Assembly (NCBI GenBank): GCA_964573995.1
Contig: CAZNLH010000004.1
Location: 42,163 to 106,162 of the forward strand
Source of the DNA: CAZNLH01 sp964573995
Lineage (GTDB): Bacteria > Gemmatimonadota > CAZMKB01 > CAZNLH01
Length of the DNA stretch: 64,000 nucleotides
Direction of reading: 5' to 3'
Below are positions 1-7,517 of this stretch, piece by piece. The position numbers and the translations under genes are program-made. The notes beneath the pieces are model-generated. The model did no database searches, was not told the origin of the DNA, and was given only the letters and a program-made list of their open reading frames with translations. The first letter of the stretch is position 1. Each line of letters opens with the position of its first letter.

Positions 1-1081
1 AATTGCTTATGAACTGGTGCATCCACAGCAGTATTATCACGATCAGCCTGCTGAAGGGGCGTATTATCCACCAGCCATACTCACAGATGTCCTCCATCCC
101 CACACCGAGAGAAGACAAGAGATAATAGTCCTGGGGGCCAAAATAAATCGACCAACGGTATTCATTTCCCCCCTCCGAAACAGGCATTAGGGCCGTCAAT
201 CCTATCCTGTTCTCCTCCTTGGAACCCCGTGAGACAACACCCTTTATAGGATCACCCTTCGATATTATGGCCGCAACGAAATACTTATTCCTGACTCCAG
301 CCCATATAAACGGCCCTTCCTTGTAACTGGATTCCCCCTTGCTCCCCCCCAGGTCACCGACATCTACGTTCTCCACACTCCGCTTGGTCCCACCCATAAC
401 AGTTCCAAAATACCTTATGTCGTTCTTTAGAGAATCCTCCTCGGTGGGCAGCAATCGAGGCAACAGGTCCGTTTGCAGCAACACGTCGCTCCTGCCTGCA
501 GCGCCCGGTATCTTCACGTGTACTCCTATTACATACTCACCCGGGGTGAAGTCGTATCGAAGTTCGATGCTCTCGGTTCCACCCACAGTACGAGACAGAA
601 GCAGGGTCTGTTGCTCCTCAGAGGCATCTAACCTCAGTCGTGAAGGACTGAACTCAAGTCCGGCCAGGTCCAGGGTGTCCTTGCCGAGTGTGACTCTCAT
701 TGCCATGAATTCCGACTTCTTGGGGGGTATCAATTTAACACCCCCCTCTCCAGTATACGAATCATAGCCCTTGAGCTCCATGGATATCAGCCTGCCGCCC
801 CTTGATGAAATGCCCAACCGGTACAGGTCCGTCTCCACCCGTATGGTCTCCTCATGCGCGATTTTAGTTGGCAAAACAGGGGCTGTTTCCTGCGGAGCCG
901 CTTCTACCTTCGCCGTATCCGCCGGCGCCACCGACTCCTTCTTCTCCGCCTCCTTTTCCACCCCAGTCACCTGTCCCGGCCCCTCTTCAGGACCCTGAGG
1001 CGGCGTTAATACCAGGTTGCTGAGCACCAGTATAACGGCGATCAGGAATATGGCCAGTAATACCCTTTTTTCCATTTCCAT
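1..1081 (-). CDS. yidC: Membrane protein insertase YidC, N-terminal part (cut by window edge)
   Basis: YidC inserts inner-membrane proteins, alone or with SecYEG. I translated this from the minus strand, as it runs off the window at base 1. The protein starts MEMEKRVLLAIFLIAV, giving an N-terminal membrane anchor at about residues 5-23. An acidic, Pro/Ala-rich linker follows, then the large periplasmic beta domain. The visible part ends near residue 360 in the WWIIRPFSRLIVIILLWMHQF stretch that leads into the second membrane segment. The insertase core lies outside the window. The start at 1081 has GGAG upstream; a second ATG at 1075 is possible. The stop of yidD lies 3 bases upstream, and the order rpmH-rnpA-yidD-yidC is the classical one. 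Confidence 0.93.
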   Translation of the reverse strand, partial: MEMEKRVLLAIFLIAVILVLSNLVLTPPQGPEEGPGQVTGVEKEAEKKESVAPADTAKVEAAPQETAPVLPTKIAHEETIRVETDLYRLGISSRGGRLISMELKGYDSYTGEGGVKLIPPKKSEFMAMRVTLGKDTLDLAGLEFSPSRLRLDASEEQQTLLLSRTVGGTESIELRYDFTPGEYVIGVHVKIPGAAGRSDVLLQTDLLPRLLPTEEDSLKNDIRYFGTVMGGTKRSVENVDVGDLGGSKGESSYKEGPFIWAGVRNKYFVAAIISKGDPIKGVVSRGSKEENRIGLTALMPVSEGGNEYRWSIYFGPQDYYLLSSLGVGMEDICEYGWWIIRPFSRLIVIILLWMHQFISN

Positions 1082-1084
1082 TGT

Positions 1085-1366
1085 CTACTCCGATCTTTCC
1101 TCTTCCATCGGAGGGACAGGGTCATAACCGCATCCACCGAGAGGCCTGCACCTTAAAATTCTACGCACGGCCAGGTACAATCCTCTCACAGCGCCGTGCT
1201 TTTTAATTGCCTCAATGGCGTATCTGGAGCATGAGGGCTCATATCTACAGGACCGGGGCAGCATTGGTGAGAGCACCCCTCTGTAGACCATTATCGGCAC
1301 GATGCAAACCGCTCCGATCAAGGACCTTCGCCGTAGTCGCCCTTTTTCAGTCCCCTTCACGCCCAC
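1085..1366 (-). CDS. yidD: Membrane protein insertion efficiency factor YidD
   Basis: A 93-residue protein of the YidD family, a small membrane-associated factor thought to help YidC-dependent insertion. The family signature is plain: YRGVLSPMLPRSCRYEPSCSRYAIEAIKKHG, with three conserved Cys, followed by a basic stretch and RCRPLGGCGYDPVP. The reading frame overlaps the 3' end of rnpA by 10 bases (1357-1366), so the two are probably translationally coupled. The length is slightly above the usual 70-85 residues because of a short basic N-terminus. It lies between rnpA and yidC, its standard place. Confidence 0.93.
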   Translation of the reverse strand: MGVKGTEKGRLRRRSLIGAVCIVPIMVYRGVLSPMLPRSCRYEPSCSRYAIEAIKKHGAVRGLYLAVRRILRCRPLGGCGYDPVPPMEEERSE

Positions 1367-1707
1367 TTACCCTCGCTCAAAGAACTCATCATACCGTTCA
1401 GTTCTTCTGTAATCTCTCGGTAATCCAAGTCGTAGGCCGCCCTCCTTGCCCTCACCACGAGGTCGCCATGGGCCTTCCCCAACACACCCATTCTCCCGAG
1501 CACCTCCCTAATCCTTCGCTTAAGACGGTTCCTGTCGACGGCTCGCCGGCCCATCAGCGGCACAACGATTGCAACCCTAAACATCGTTACGTTCGTATCA
1601 AGAAACACCAAGTCGAATGCACGTCTTCTCATCGTTCTTCCACAATTGAAAACCCGCCTTATATCTTTTCGCTGATGCAGCCTGTTTAATTTACAATTAG
1701 GAGACAT
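1357..1707 (-). CDS. rnpA: Ribonuclease P protein component
   Basis: The 116-residue basic protein subunit of RNase P, which helps the catalytic RNA trim tRNA 5' ends. The diagnostic RNR motif is seen as VDRNRLKRRIREVLGR near residues 58-73. The N-terminus NRLHQRKDIRRVFNCGRTMRRR matches the family, and the length is normal. The gene follows rpmH by 49 bases and overlaps yidD. The RNA subunit (rnpB) is not in this window. Confidence 0.95.
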   Translation of the reverse strand: MSPNCKLNRLHQRKDIRRVFNCGRTMRRRAFDLVFLDTNVTMFRVAIVVPLMGRRAVDRNRLKRRIREVLGRMGVLGKAHGDLVVRARRAAYDLDYREITEELNGMMSSLSEGKWA

Positions 1708-1756
1708 GGTGGGACAGAAGAGAGGTAGAGCGCTTTGTCTATTGGTCCTGCGCTTA

Positions 1757-1894
1757 TCAGCAAGGAACGATCTTTCGGCGACCTTTAACTCTTCTCCTTC
1801 TCAGGATATCCCGCCCCGACTTGGTGGACATTCTTTTCATGAAGCCGTGTTTGTTGTGGCGCTTTCTGTTGCTCGGCTGATATGTTCTCTTCAA
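1757..1894 (-). CDS. rpmH: 50S ribosomal protein L34
   Basis: A 45-residue gene read directly from the minus strand. It starts with TTG and translates as MKRTYQPSNRKRHNKHGF, then MKRMSTKSGRDILRRRRVKGRRKIVPC. This is L34, with the KRTYQPS start and the HGF..RM.T..GR..L..RR..GR core. GGAG lies a few bases upstream of the TTG (reading the minus strand), and no ATG in frame gives the conserved N-terminus. It heads the rpmH-rnpA-yidD-yidC operon and has its own consensus promoter at 1962-1990. Confidence 0.95.
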   Translation of the reverse strand: MKRTYQPSNRKRHNKHGFMKRMSTKSGRDILRRRRVKGRRKIVPC

Positions 1895-1961
1895 TTTTTC
1901 TTACTCCATGCCTTATCTGCACGACAACGCTCATCACGACCCGAGGGCGCAAGGTGCAAAT

Positions 1962-1990
1962 ATATTATTCTCCCGCATCCTCTTTGTCAA
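1962..1990 (-). promoter_or_regulatory. Sigma70-type promoter for the rpmH operon
   Basis: On the minus strand, TTGACA at 1990-1985 is followed after 17 bases by TAATAT at 1967-1962. Spacing is ideal and the predicted start lies about 60 bases upstream of rpmH. It is divergent from the dnaA promoter about 50 bases away. Confidence 0.7.
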
Positions 1991-2035
1991 GTTGCCAGCC
2001 TTTCATGTCACGGGATGATAGGGAAAAAATTTCGC

Positions 2036-2064
2036 TTGACAATCTTAATAATCCATTTTAAAAT
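2036..2064 (+). promoter_or_regulatory. Sigma70-type promoter for dnaA
   Basis: TTGACA at 2036-2041, a 17-base spacer, then TAAAAT at 2059-2064. The predicted transcript starts about 55 bases before the dnaA ATG. The same TAAAAT -10 recurs upstream of the M23 gene at 10175-10180. Confidence 0.75.
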
Positions 2065-2127
2065 GGGAGATACTGGCCGGGGTTTCCACTTTTTATCCCT
2101 CAACAGATTGTTTTCCAACGATATATT

Positions 2128-3483
2128 ATGATGCTGGAATATACTCCTCAAGAGGTCTGGTCCCGTATCATCGAAGAGACTAAAAACCACATCAACAGCA
2201 CCTCATACAACGTATGGCTCAAACCCACCTCTGCTGTAGCCCTGTCAAACGACCTTCTCGTTGTCGAGGTACAGAACCGTTTCGCAGCCGAATACATAGA
2301 GGACCATTTCTCCAATGTCCTAAGGGACACTGCAAAGGCCCTCTTCAACAGGGAGTTCACAATTTCTTTTCAATCGCTGAGGAAGGACGATGACGAAATC
2401 ATTGATCCAAGCGAGGAAGTTCTCCCCTCACTGGACGATCTCGGTCTCGTCCACAGCAACATCATCCTCAATGAACGCTTCACGTTCGACAACTTCGTAG
2501 TCGGCAAGAGCAACCGCTTCGCCCACGCCGCCGCCCTGTCAGTAGCCCAGAAACCCGCTTTCAACTACAATCCCCTGTTTATTTACGGGGGAACCGGTCT
2601 TGGCAAGACCCACCTGATGCAGGCCATAGGCAACTACGTGCTGCGTTTTGGAAGACACCAGAACATCCACTATAGTTCCGCTGAATCCTTCATGAACGAG
2701 ATGATACAATCTATCCAGTCTGGCAACATGCTCGACTTCAGAAACAAGTACCGAAAGGTTGATCTCCTCCTGATAGACGACGTTCAATTCCTGGCCAACA
2801 AGGAGAGCACGCAGGAGGAATTTTTCCACACCTTTAACACCATATATGATTCCCAGGGGCAAATCGTACTCACCAGCGACCGCCCACCCAGGGAGATAGC
2901 CAACATAGAGGAACGCCTAATTTCACGCTTTCAAGGGGGGCTTGTCACCGATATCCAACCTCCAGACCTCGAGACCAGAATAGCAATCCTCAAGAAGCGA
3001 TCGATTACCGATTCGCTGATTCTCTCGGATGAAGTCCTTATGTTCATTGCAAAACACGTGAGATCAAACGTACGCGAACTGGAGGGTTCCCTTATACGTC
3101 TACTCGCTTACTCTTCGCTCACCGGGAGCGATATCACTGTGGAACTCGCCGAAGACGTGCTTAGAAACATACTTCAACATGAAGAAAAACACATCACCGT
3201 TGAGCAGATACAAAAACATGTATCGGAGTACTACAAGATTTCCGTTTCCGATCTCAAATCCAAGAAGAGGACACAGAAGGTCGCCTTTCCCAGGCAGGTG
3301 GCAATGTTCCTATGCCGCAAACTCACAAACCTCTCACTCATAGATGTGGGCACTCACTTCGGGGGAAGAGACCACACAACTGTAATTCACGCCTGCGATA
3401 AGATAGACAGATGGACAAAGGCTGACAGCCAGGGAAGGCACGAGATAAACCTACTACTGGACATCATAAGAAATGGACCATGA
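2128..3483 (+). CDS. dnaA: Chromosomal replication initiator protein DnaA
   Basis: A 451-residue DnaA, the AAA+ ATPase that binds DnaA boxes and melts oriC. Domain I is at the N-terminus (YTPQEVWSRIIEE). The AAA+ core has Walker A GGTGLGKTH near residue 155 and Walker B LLIDDVQ near residue 215. The C-terminal DNA-binding domain carries the signature GGRDHTTVIHACDKI near residues 413-427. The length is normal. Two ATG codons lie in tandem (2128 and 2131) with no strong ribosome-binding site. Its plus strand is C-rich (for example 20 C against 12 G in 2221-2280), unlike dnaN, which suggests that the gene lies left of the skew switch point. Confidence 0.97.
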   Translation: MMLEYTPQEVWSRIIEETKNHINSTSYNVWLKPTSAVALSNDLLVVEVQNRFAAEYIEDHFSNVLRDTAKALFNREFTISFQSLRKDDDEIIDPSEEVLPSLDDLGLVHSNIILNERFTFDNFVVGKSNRFAHAAALSVAQKPAFNYNPLFIYGGTGLGKTHLMQAIGNYVLRFGRHQNIHYSSAESFMNEMIQSIQSGNMLDFRNKYRKVDLLLIDDVQFLANKESTQEEFFHTFNTIYDSQGQIVLTSDRPPREIANIEERLISRFQGGLVTDIQPPDLETRIAILKKRSITDSLILSDEVLMFIAKHVRSNVRELEGSLIRLLAYSSLTGSDITVELAEDVLRNILQHEEKHITVEQIQKHVSEYYKISVSDLKSKKRTQKVAFPRQVAMFLCRKLTNLSLIDVGTHFGGRDHTTVIHACDKIDRWTKADSQGRHEINLLLDIIRNGP

Positions 3484-3762
3484 AACATCTTTATTTATAA
3501 TTTCTTGATATGGATACAATGAGATGCAACAGTGAGTAAATTGTGTCTTTTCTTTTCCTTTATCCACAATATGGAATATATCCACAAAGCCGTACTCGAA
3601 CCAGGGTCATTATGAACACCCTTTCAAGAACGACAAGGCAATTGAGAAGAGTCTTCATGACAACAGGTAAAGCGGGGTGATCCCCTGAGTTTCAACATAT
3701 CAACAGTGCCTATTACTTCGACTATATTTTAATCGTTAATTAGAAGAAAAGAGGAGGAGAAC
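3484..3762. other. Probable replication origin (oriC) between dnaA and dnaN
   Basis: This 279-base gap holds a perfect DnaA box, TTATCCACA, at 3560-3568 and a one-mismatch box, ATATCCACA, at 3578-3586, 18 bases apart on the same strand. AT-rich stretches lie at about 3487-3530 and 3713-3750 and could be unwinding elements. Strand composition changes from C-rich (dnaA) to G-rich (from about 3900 into dnaN), as expected where the replichores diverge. Only two good boxes were seen by eye. I could not compute a skew curve. Confidence 0.65.
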
Positions 3763-4881
3763 ATGAAGGTTTTATCTCAGAGAGAAACTCTTTATCACAA
3801 CTTATCAGCCATCGCGAATATCGTCCCTCAACATACTTCCCTCCCGATACTTTCCAACCTATTGATCCAGGCGAAGGGAAGCAAACTCTATTTTACCGCA
3901 ACTGACCTCGATGTAACGGTGAAGGTATCAATGGAGGCCAATGTTAAAGAAGAAGGATCACTAACCGTGCCGGCAAAAAAATTACAGGATGTGTTCAGGG
4001 AACTGCCGGATGCTGAATTGGCATTGGAAAAGAGAGATTCCAGGTTGGTAATAGAGAGTGAGAAGAGTCATTTTGAAATATTGTCTCTTCCAGAAGAGGA
4101 TTACCCAGTGGTGCCTAAAGTGCAGGAAGATGGGGGCGTGAAATTTCTTGCGGACCTCGTGAGGGATTGGGCGGATTTGCTATTGTTTGCGGTGTCCAAG
4201 GACGAGAGTCGTCCTGTCCTGGGGGGTGTCCTGTGGGAGATAGATGACAGAGAGTTCACCATGGTGGCTACAAATGGTCACAGGTTGGCCAAGTTGACTC
4301 ATAAGGGGAGTTTTAAGAAGATTGCCGGGTTGAAGGACATAATACTGCCACCGAAGGCGATTAACCTCTTGGTGAGGTTGTCTGAGAGAGGTGCGTCAAT
4401 AGAGATTGTGCCTGGGGAAAACCATCTCTTGTTCAAGGGGAGTGACTACGAGATATATACCAGGTTGATGGAGGGACCATATCCGAACTACACGCAAGTG
4501 ATTCCAAAGGACAACGACAAGATCGCCTTACTGGACAGGGTTGATATGCTTGGTGCCGTCAGGAGGGCAGCACTTATGGCGAACGCGGCAACCAAGAGGA
4601 TAGAATTGGGTTTTGAAAAGAATTTGCTTGCTATTGCGGTGAGCACGAGGGATGTGGGTGAGGCCAGGTGCGAGGTGGATGCAGATTATGCAGGAGAGTC
4701 GGTAAGGCTGGATTTTAATGCAGGCTACCTGGAGGACGTGTTGAAGGTGATAAAGAGTGAGAAGGTGAGGATGAGTTTCAAGGGACCGGACAGGGCGTCT
4801 GTAATAGAACCGGATGAGCAGGAAGGTGGAGTTGAGTACCTGTGCCTGGTGATGCCATTGAGAGTGCTTGAAACTGCTTGA
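3763..4881 (+). CDS. dnaN: DNA polymerase III subunit beta (sliding clamp)
   Basis: The 372-residue processivity clamp that encircles DNA and tethers the replicative polymerase. It begins MKVLSQRETLYHNLSAIANIVP and contains the family hallmarks: LPILSNLLI near residue 26, ATNGHRLA near residue 168 and a C-terminal MPLRV. Three repeats of the clamp fold fit the length. The ribosome-binding site AGGAGGAG lies just before the ATG. No recF follows; the next gene is the DciA-like one after 152 bases. Confidence 0.97.
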   Translation: MKVLSQRETLYHNLSAIANIVPQHTSLPILSNLLIQAKGSKLYFTATDLDVTVKVSMEANVKEEGSLTVPAKKLQDVFRELPDAELALEKRDSRLVIESEKSHFEILSLPEEDYPVVPKVQEDGGVKFLADLVRDWADLLLFAVSKDESRPVLGGVLWEIDDREFTMVATNGHRLAKLTHKGSFKKIAGLKDIILPPKAINLLVRLSERGASIEIVPGENHLLFKGSDYEIYTRLMEGPYPNYTQVIPKDNDKIALLDRVDMLGAVRRAALMANAATKRIELGFEKNLLAIAVSTRDVGEARCEVDADYAGESVRLDFNAGYLEDVLKVIKSEKVRMSFKGPDRASVIEPDEQEGGVEYLCLVMPLRVLETA

Positions 4882-5033
4882 CTGGTATAGTTAAAATAAT
4901 TAAATTATGGGTGTACAATTGGGTGTGGAATATATTAAACCGCAAGCGAATATGGAAGTTCACCGATCTTTATAATATTTTGTAAGCATACCTTATTGCC
5001 AGTGTGGAATACTGAGGGAGTTGGGGGTAACCC

Positions 5034-5315
5034 ATGGAAAAAGTGAGCGATATAGTTGGGGATATATTGGGGGCGTTGGGGATGGAGAAGAGGGTGTATG
5101 AATATCGAGTTGTTACGGAGTGGAAGGAGATTGTGGGAGAAGTAATTGCCGGGAGGGTCATTCCGGTTGGAATAGACAGGGGGAGGCTGATCCTGAAGGT
5201 TAAGTCATCTTCATGGATGATGGAAATGAGGATGATGGGAGAAGAGATCAAGAGAAGGGTTTGCAGCCATATTGGGAGCGAGGTTGTACAAGAGATACGT
5301 TTTGTGAGAGATTAA
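5034..5315 (+). CDS. DUF721 / DciA-like protein (helicase loader family)
   Basis: A 93-residue protein with the DUF721 pattern: an N-terminal amphipathic part (VSDIVGDILGALGMEKRV), then VVTEWKEIVGEVIAGRVIPVGIDRGRLILKVKSSSWMMEMRMM. DciA, a member of this family, loads the replicative helicase in bacteria that lack DnaC or DnaI. The position between dnaN and gyrB is typical, where it normally follows recF. The gene ends 19 bases before gyrB, so the two are probably co-transcribed. Family assignment is good; the helicase-loading role is inferred from DciA. Confidence 0.8.
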   Translation: MEKVSDIVGDILGALGMEKRVYEYRVVTEWKEIVGEVIAGRVIPVGIDRGRLILKVKSSSWMMEMRMMGEEIKRRVCSHIGSEVVQEIRFVRD

Positions 5316-5334
5316 AAGAGTCAGGGGGGGATTA

Positions 5335-7275
5335 ATGAGGGACAAGGAAGGAAGAGGGACGGGAGAGGAATATAGATCGGGCGAGATACAGGTGATGAAG
5401 GGGATGGAACACGTAAGGAAGCGCCCGAGCATGTATATAGGCAGTACCGGAAAAAGGGGATTGAGGCACTTGATCAGCGAGGTGGTTGATAATGCCATTG
5501 ATGAAGCGATGGTTGGTTATTGCGACAGGATAGTGGTGGAGATAAAAGATGACAGCTCGGTGATGGTGGTAGATAACGGGAGGGGAATCCCTGTAGATCC
5601 GCACCCTACTGAGAAAATCCCAGGTGTTGAATTGGTGCTTACGACCCTTTATTCGGGCGGAAAGTTCAACGATAAGGTATACAAGGTCAGTGGAGGGCTA
5701 CACGGCGTTGGTGTATCAGTGGTGAATGCGTTATCAGAGTGGCTCATTGTCGAGGTCTGCAGAGAAGGCAAGGTATACAGACAACAGTACAGGCGCGGGG
5801 TGTGTGTGGCGGGGCTTGAGGTGGTGGGGAAGAGGAAGAATACGGGCACTATGATCCACTTCATGCCAGACAGGGAGATCTTCGAGGATATTGATTATGA
5901 AGGGAGAATTGTCGCTTCCAGGCTTAGAGAACTGGCATTTCTCAACAGGGGACTGGCCATTGCGTTCCGTGATGACTGTGGTGAAGACAAGATTGATGAG
6001 GAATACCGTTATGCTGGAGGGACGGCCGCCTTCGTGTCATATCTCAACGAGGAACTGGTGGGCAAGAAGCCCCTTTATGGGAAACCTATTCAGTTTGAGG
6101 TAGATAAGGAAGGAACCATAGTAGACGTAGCAATACTGCACAACGAATCGTACAGGGAGTTGATTTATACTTTCGTCAACAATATCAACACACATGAGGG
6201 AGGGACACACCTGATAGGGTTGAAATCGGGATTGACGCGTTCTATAACCGATTATGCAAGAAGGAATAACATGGTAAAGAACGCGGGGCGAGGAATTACA
6301 GGCGAAGACGTGAGGGAGGGACTGGTGGTGGTGCTGAATATAAGGTTGAGGGAACCTCAGTTCGAGGGACAGACCAAGACGAAACTGGGAAACAGCGAGG
6401 TAAAGGGGATCGTCGAGTCTGTCGTCTATGAAAACCTTTCCAAGCACCTGGAGGAGAGGCCGAGGGTGGCGAAGGTAATAGTAGAAAAGGCCTTGGAGTC
6501 CATGAGGGTGCGCGAGGCGGAGAGAAAGGTTCGTGAACTTACGAGGAGAAAGAATGCCCTTGAAGGCGGTACGCTGCCCGGTAAACTGGCGGATTGTTCT
6601 ATCAGGGACCCTTCAGCATGTGAGTTGTACCTCGTTGAAGGTGATTCAGCGGGGGGCTCGGCGAAACAGGGCAGGGACCGGAGATACCAGGCAATCCTGC
6701 CGTTGCGGGGGAAGATATTGAACGTGGAAAAGTCACGTATCGAGAAGATCCTCGGCAACGAAGAGATAAAGACCCTGATAACAGCGGTAGGAACCGGCAT
6801 TGGAGAGAACGACTTTGACATTAAAAAGGCGAGGTATCACAAACTCATAATCATGACTGATGCGGACGTCGACGGTGCACACATCAGGACACTTCTCCTC
6901 ACTTTCTTCTATAGACACATGAGGGGTCTGATCGAAGAGGGGTACATCTATATCGCCCAGCCTCCACTCTTCCGGATTTCAAACGGTAAGGAGGAAATGT
7001 TCGCCTATGCCGAAGATGAAATGGAGAAGTACGTGGATAGTCTCAATAAGGGCAAAAAGGTTCACGTGCAGCGTTACAAGGGCCTTGGGGAGATGAACCC
7101 GGCGCAACTCTGGGAGACCACGATGAACCCGGATAAGAGGGTACTATACAGGGTGGTGCTGGAGGAAGACACCGAGGCGGATAAACTCTTCACGATCCTT
7201 ATGGGAGACAAGGTGGAGCCGAGGAGAGAGTTCATAAGGGCAAATGCCAGGTATGTGAGAAACCTGGACGTATGA
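5335..7275 (+). CDS. gyrB: DNA gyrase subunit B
   Basis: A 646-residue ATPase subunit of DNA gyrase, which introduces negative supercoils. The GHKL ATPase domain shows RKRPSMYIGST, DNAIDEA and VVDNGRGIPVDPHP (about residues 25-90) and GGLHGVGVSVVNALS. The TOPRIM domain has EGDSAGGSAKQGRDR and DADVDGAHIRTLLLTFFYRH. The C-terminal RYKGLGEMNP motif is present. The length matches the short GyrB class without the large enterobacterial insertion. gyrA lies 242 bases downstream, supporting gyrB rather than parE. Confidence 0.97.
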   Translation: MRDKEGRGTGEEYRSGEIQVMKGMEHVRKRPSMYIGSTGKRGLRHLISEVVDNAIDEAMVGYCDRIVVEIKDDSSVMVVDNGRGIPVDPHPTEKIPGVELVLTTLYSGGKFNDKVYKVSGGLHGVGVSVVNALSEWLIVEVCREGKVYRQQYRRGVCVAGLEVVGKRKNTGTMIHFMPDREIFEDIDYEGRIVASRLRELAFLNRGLAIAFRDDCGEDKIDEEYRYAGGTAAFVSYLNEELVGKKPLYGKPIQFEVDKEGTIVDVAILHNESYRELIYTFVNNINTHEGGTHLIGLKSGLTRSITDYARRNNMVKNAGRGITGEDVREGLVVVLNIRLREPQFEGQTKTKLGNSEVKGIVESVVYENLSKHLEERPRVAKVIVEKALESMRVREAERKVRELTRRKNALEGGTLPGKLADCSIRDPSACELYLVEGDSAGGSAKQGRDRRYQAILPLRGKILNVEKSRIEKILGNEEIKTLITAVGTGIGENDFDIKKARYHKLIIMTDADVDGAHIRTLLLTFFYRHMRGLIEEGYIYIAQPPLFRISNGKEEMFAYAEDEMEKYVDSLNKGKKVHVQRYKGLGEMNPAQLWETTMNPDKRVLYRVVLEEDTEADKLFTILMGDKVEPRREFIRANARYVRNLDV

Positions 7276-7416
7276 GAATGTTGCACATGAGCGTATCTTC
7301 GGCACTAAAACCGCCGCTCACATCCCGTGATACAGCCTTATCTTAGTAGAGAGGCACCGGCATCGCGGGAATGCTTGACCAACCCTCGCTCTTATAGTTG
7401 AGTTCATCGATAACCG

Positions 7417-7456
7417 TGGACGACCGTATCCGTGACTAAAAGGAGGCGGTCGTCCA
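7417..7456. repeat. Inverted repeat in the gyrB-gyrA gap
   Basis: Two perfect 10-base arms, TGGACGACCG at 7417-7426 and CGGTCGTCCA at 7447-7456, are separated by 20 bases. There is no T-run after it, so it does not look like an intrinsic terminator. It lies 60-100 bases upstream of gyrA and may be an operator or a leader hairpin. Little else is visible in the 242-base gap. Confidence 0.55.
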
Positions 7457-7517
7457 GGTTTGTCGTGCAAGGGAACGGATATTACGGTAAAAGGAAGTAA
7501 ACAGGGGGAAAACGTAC

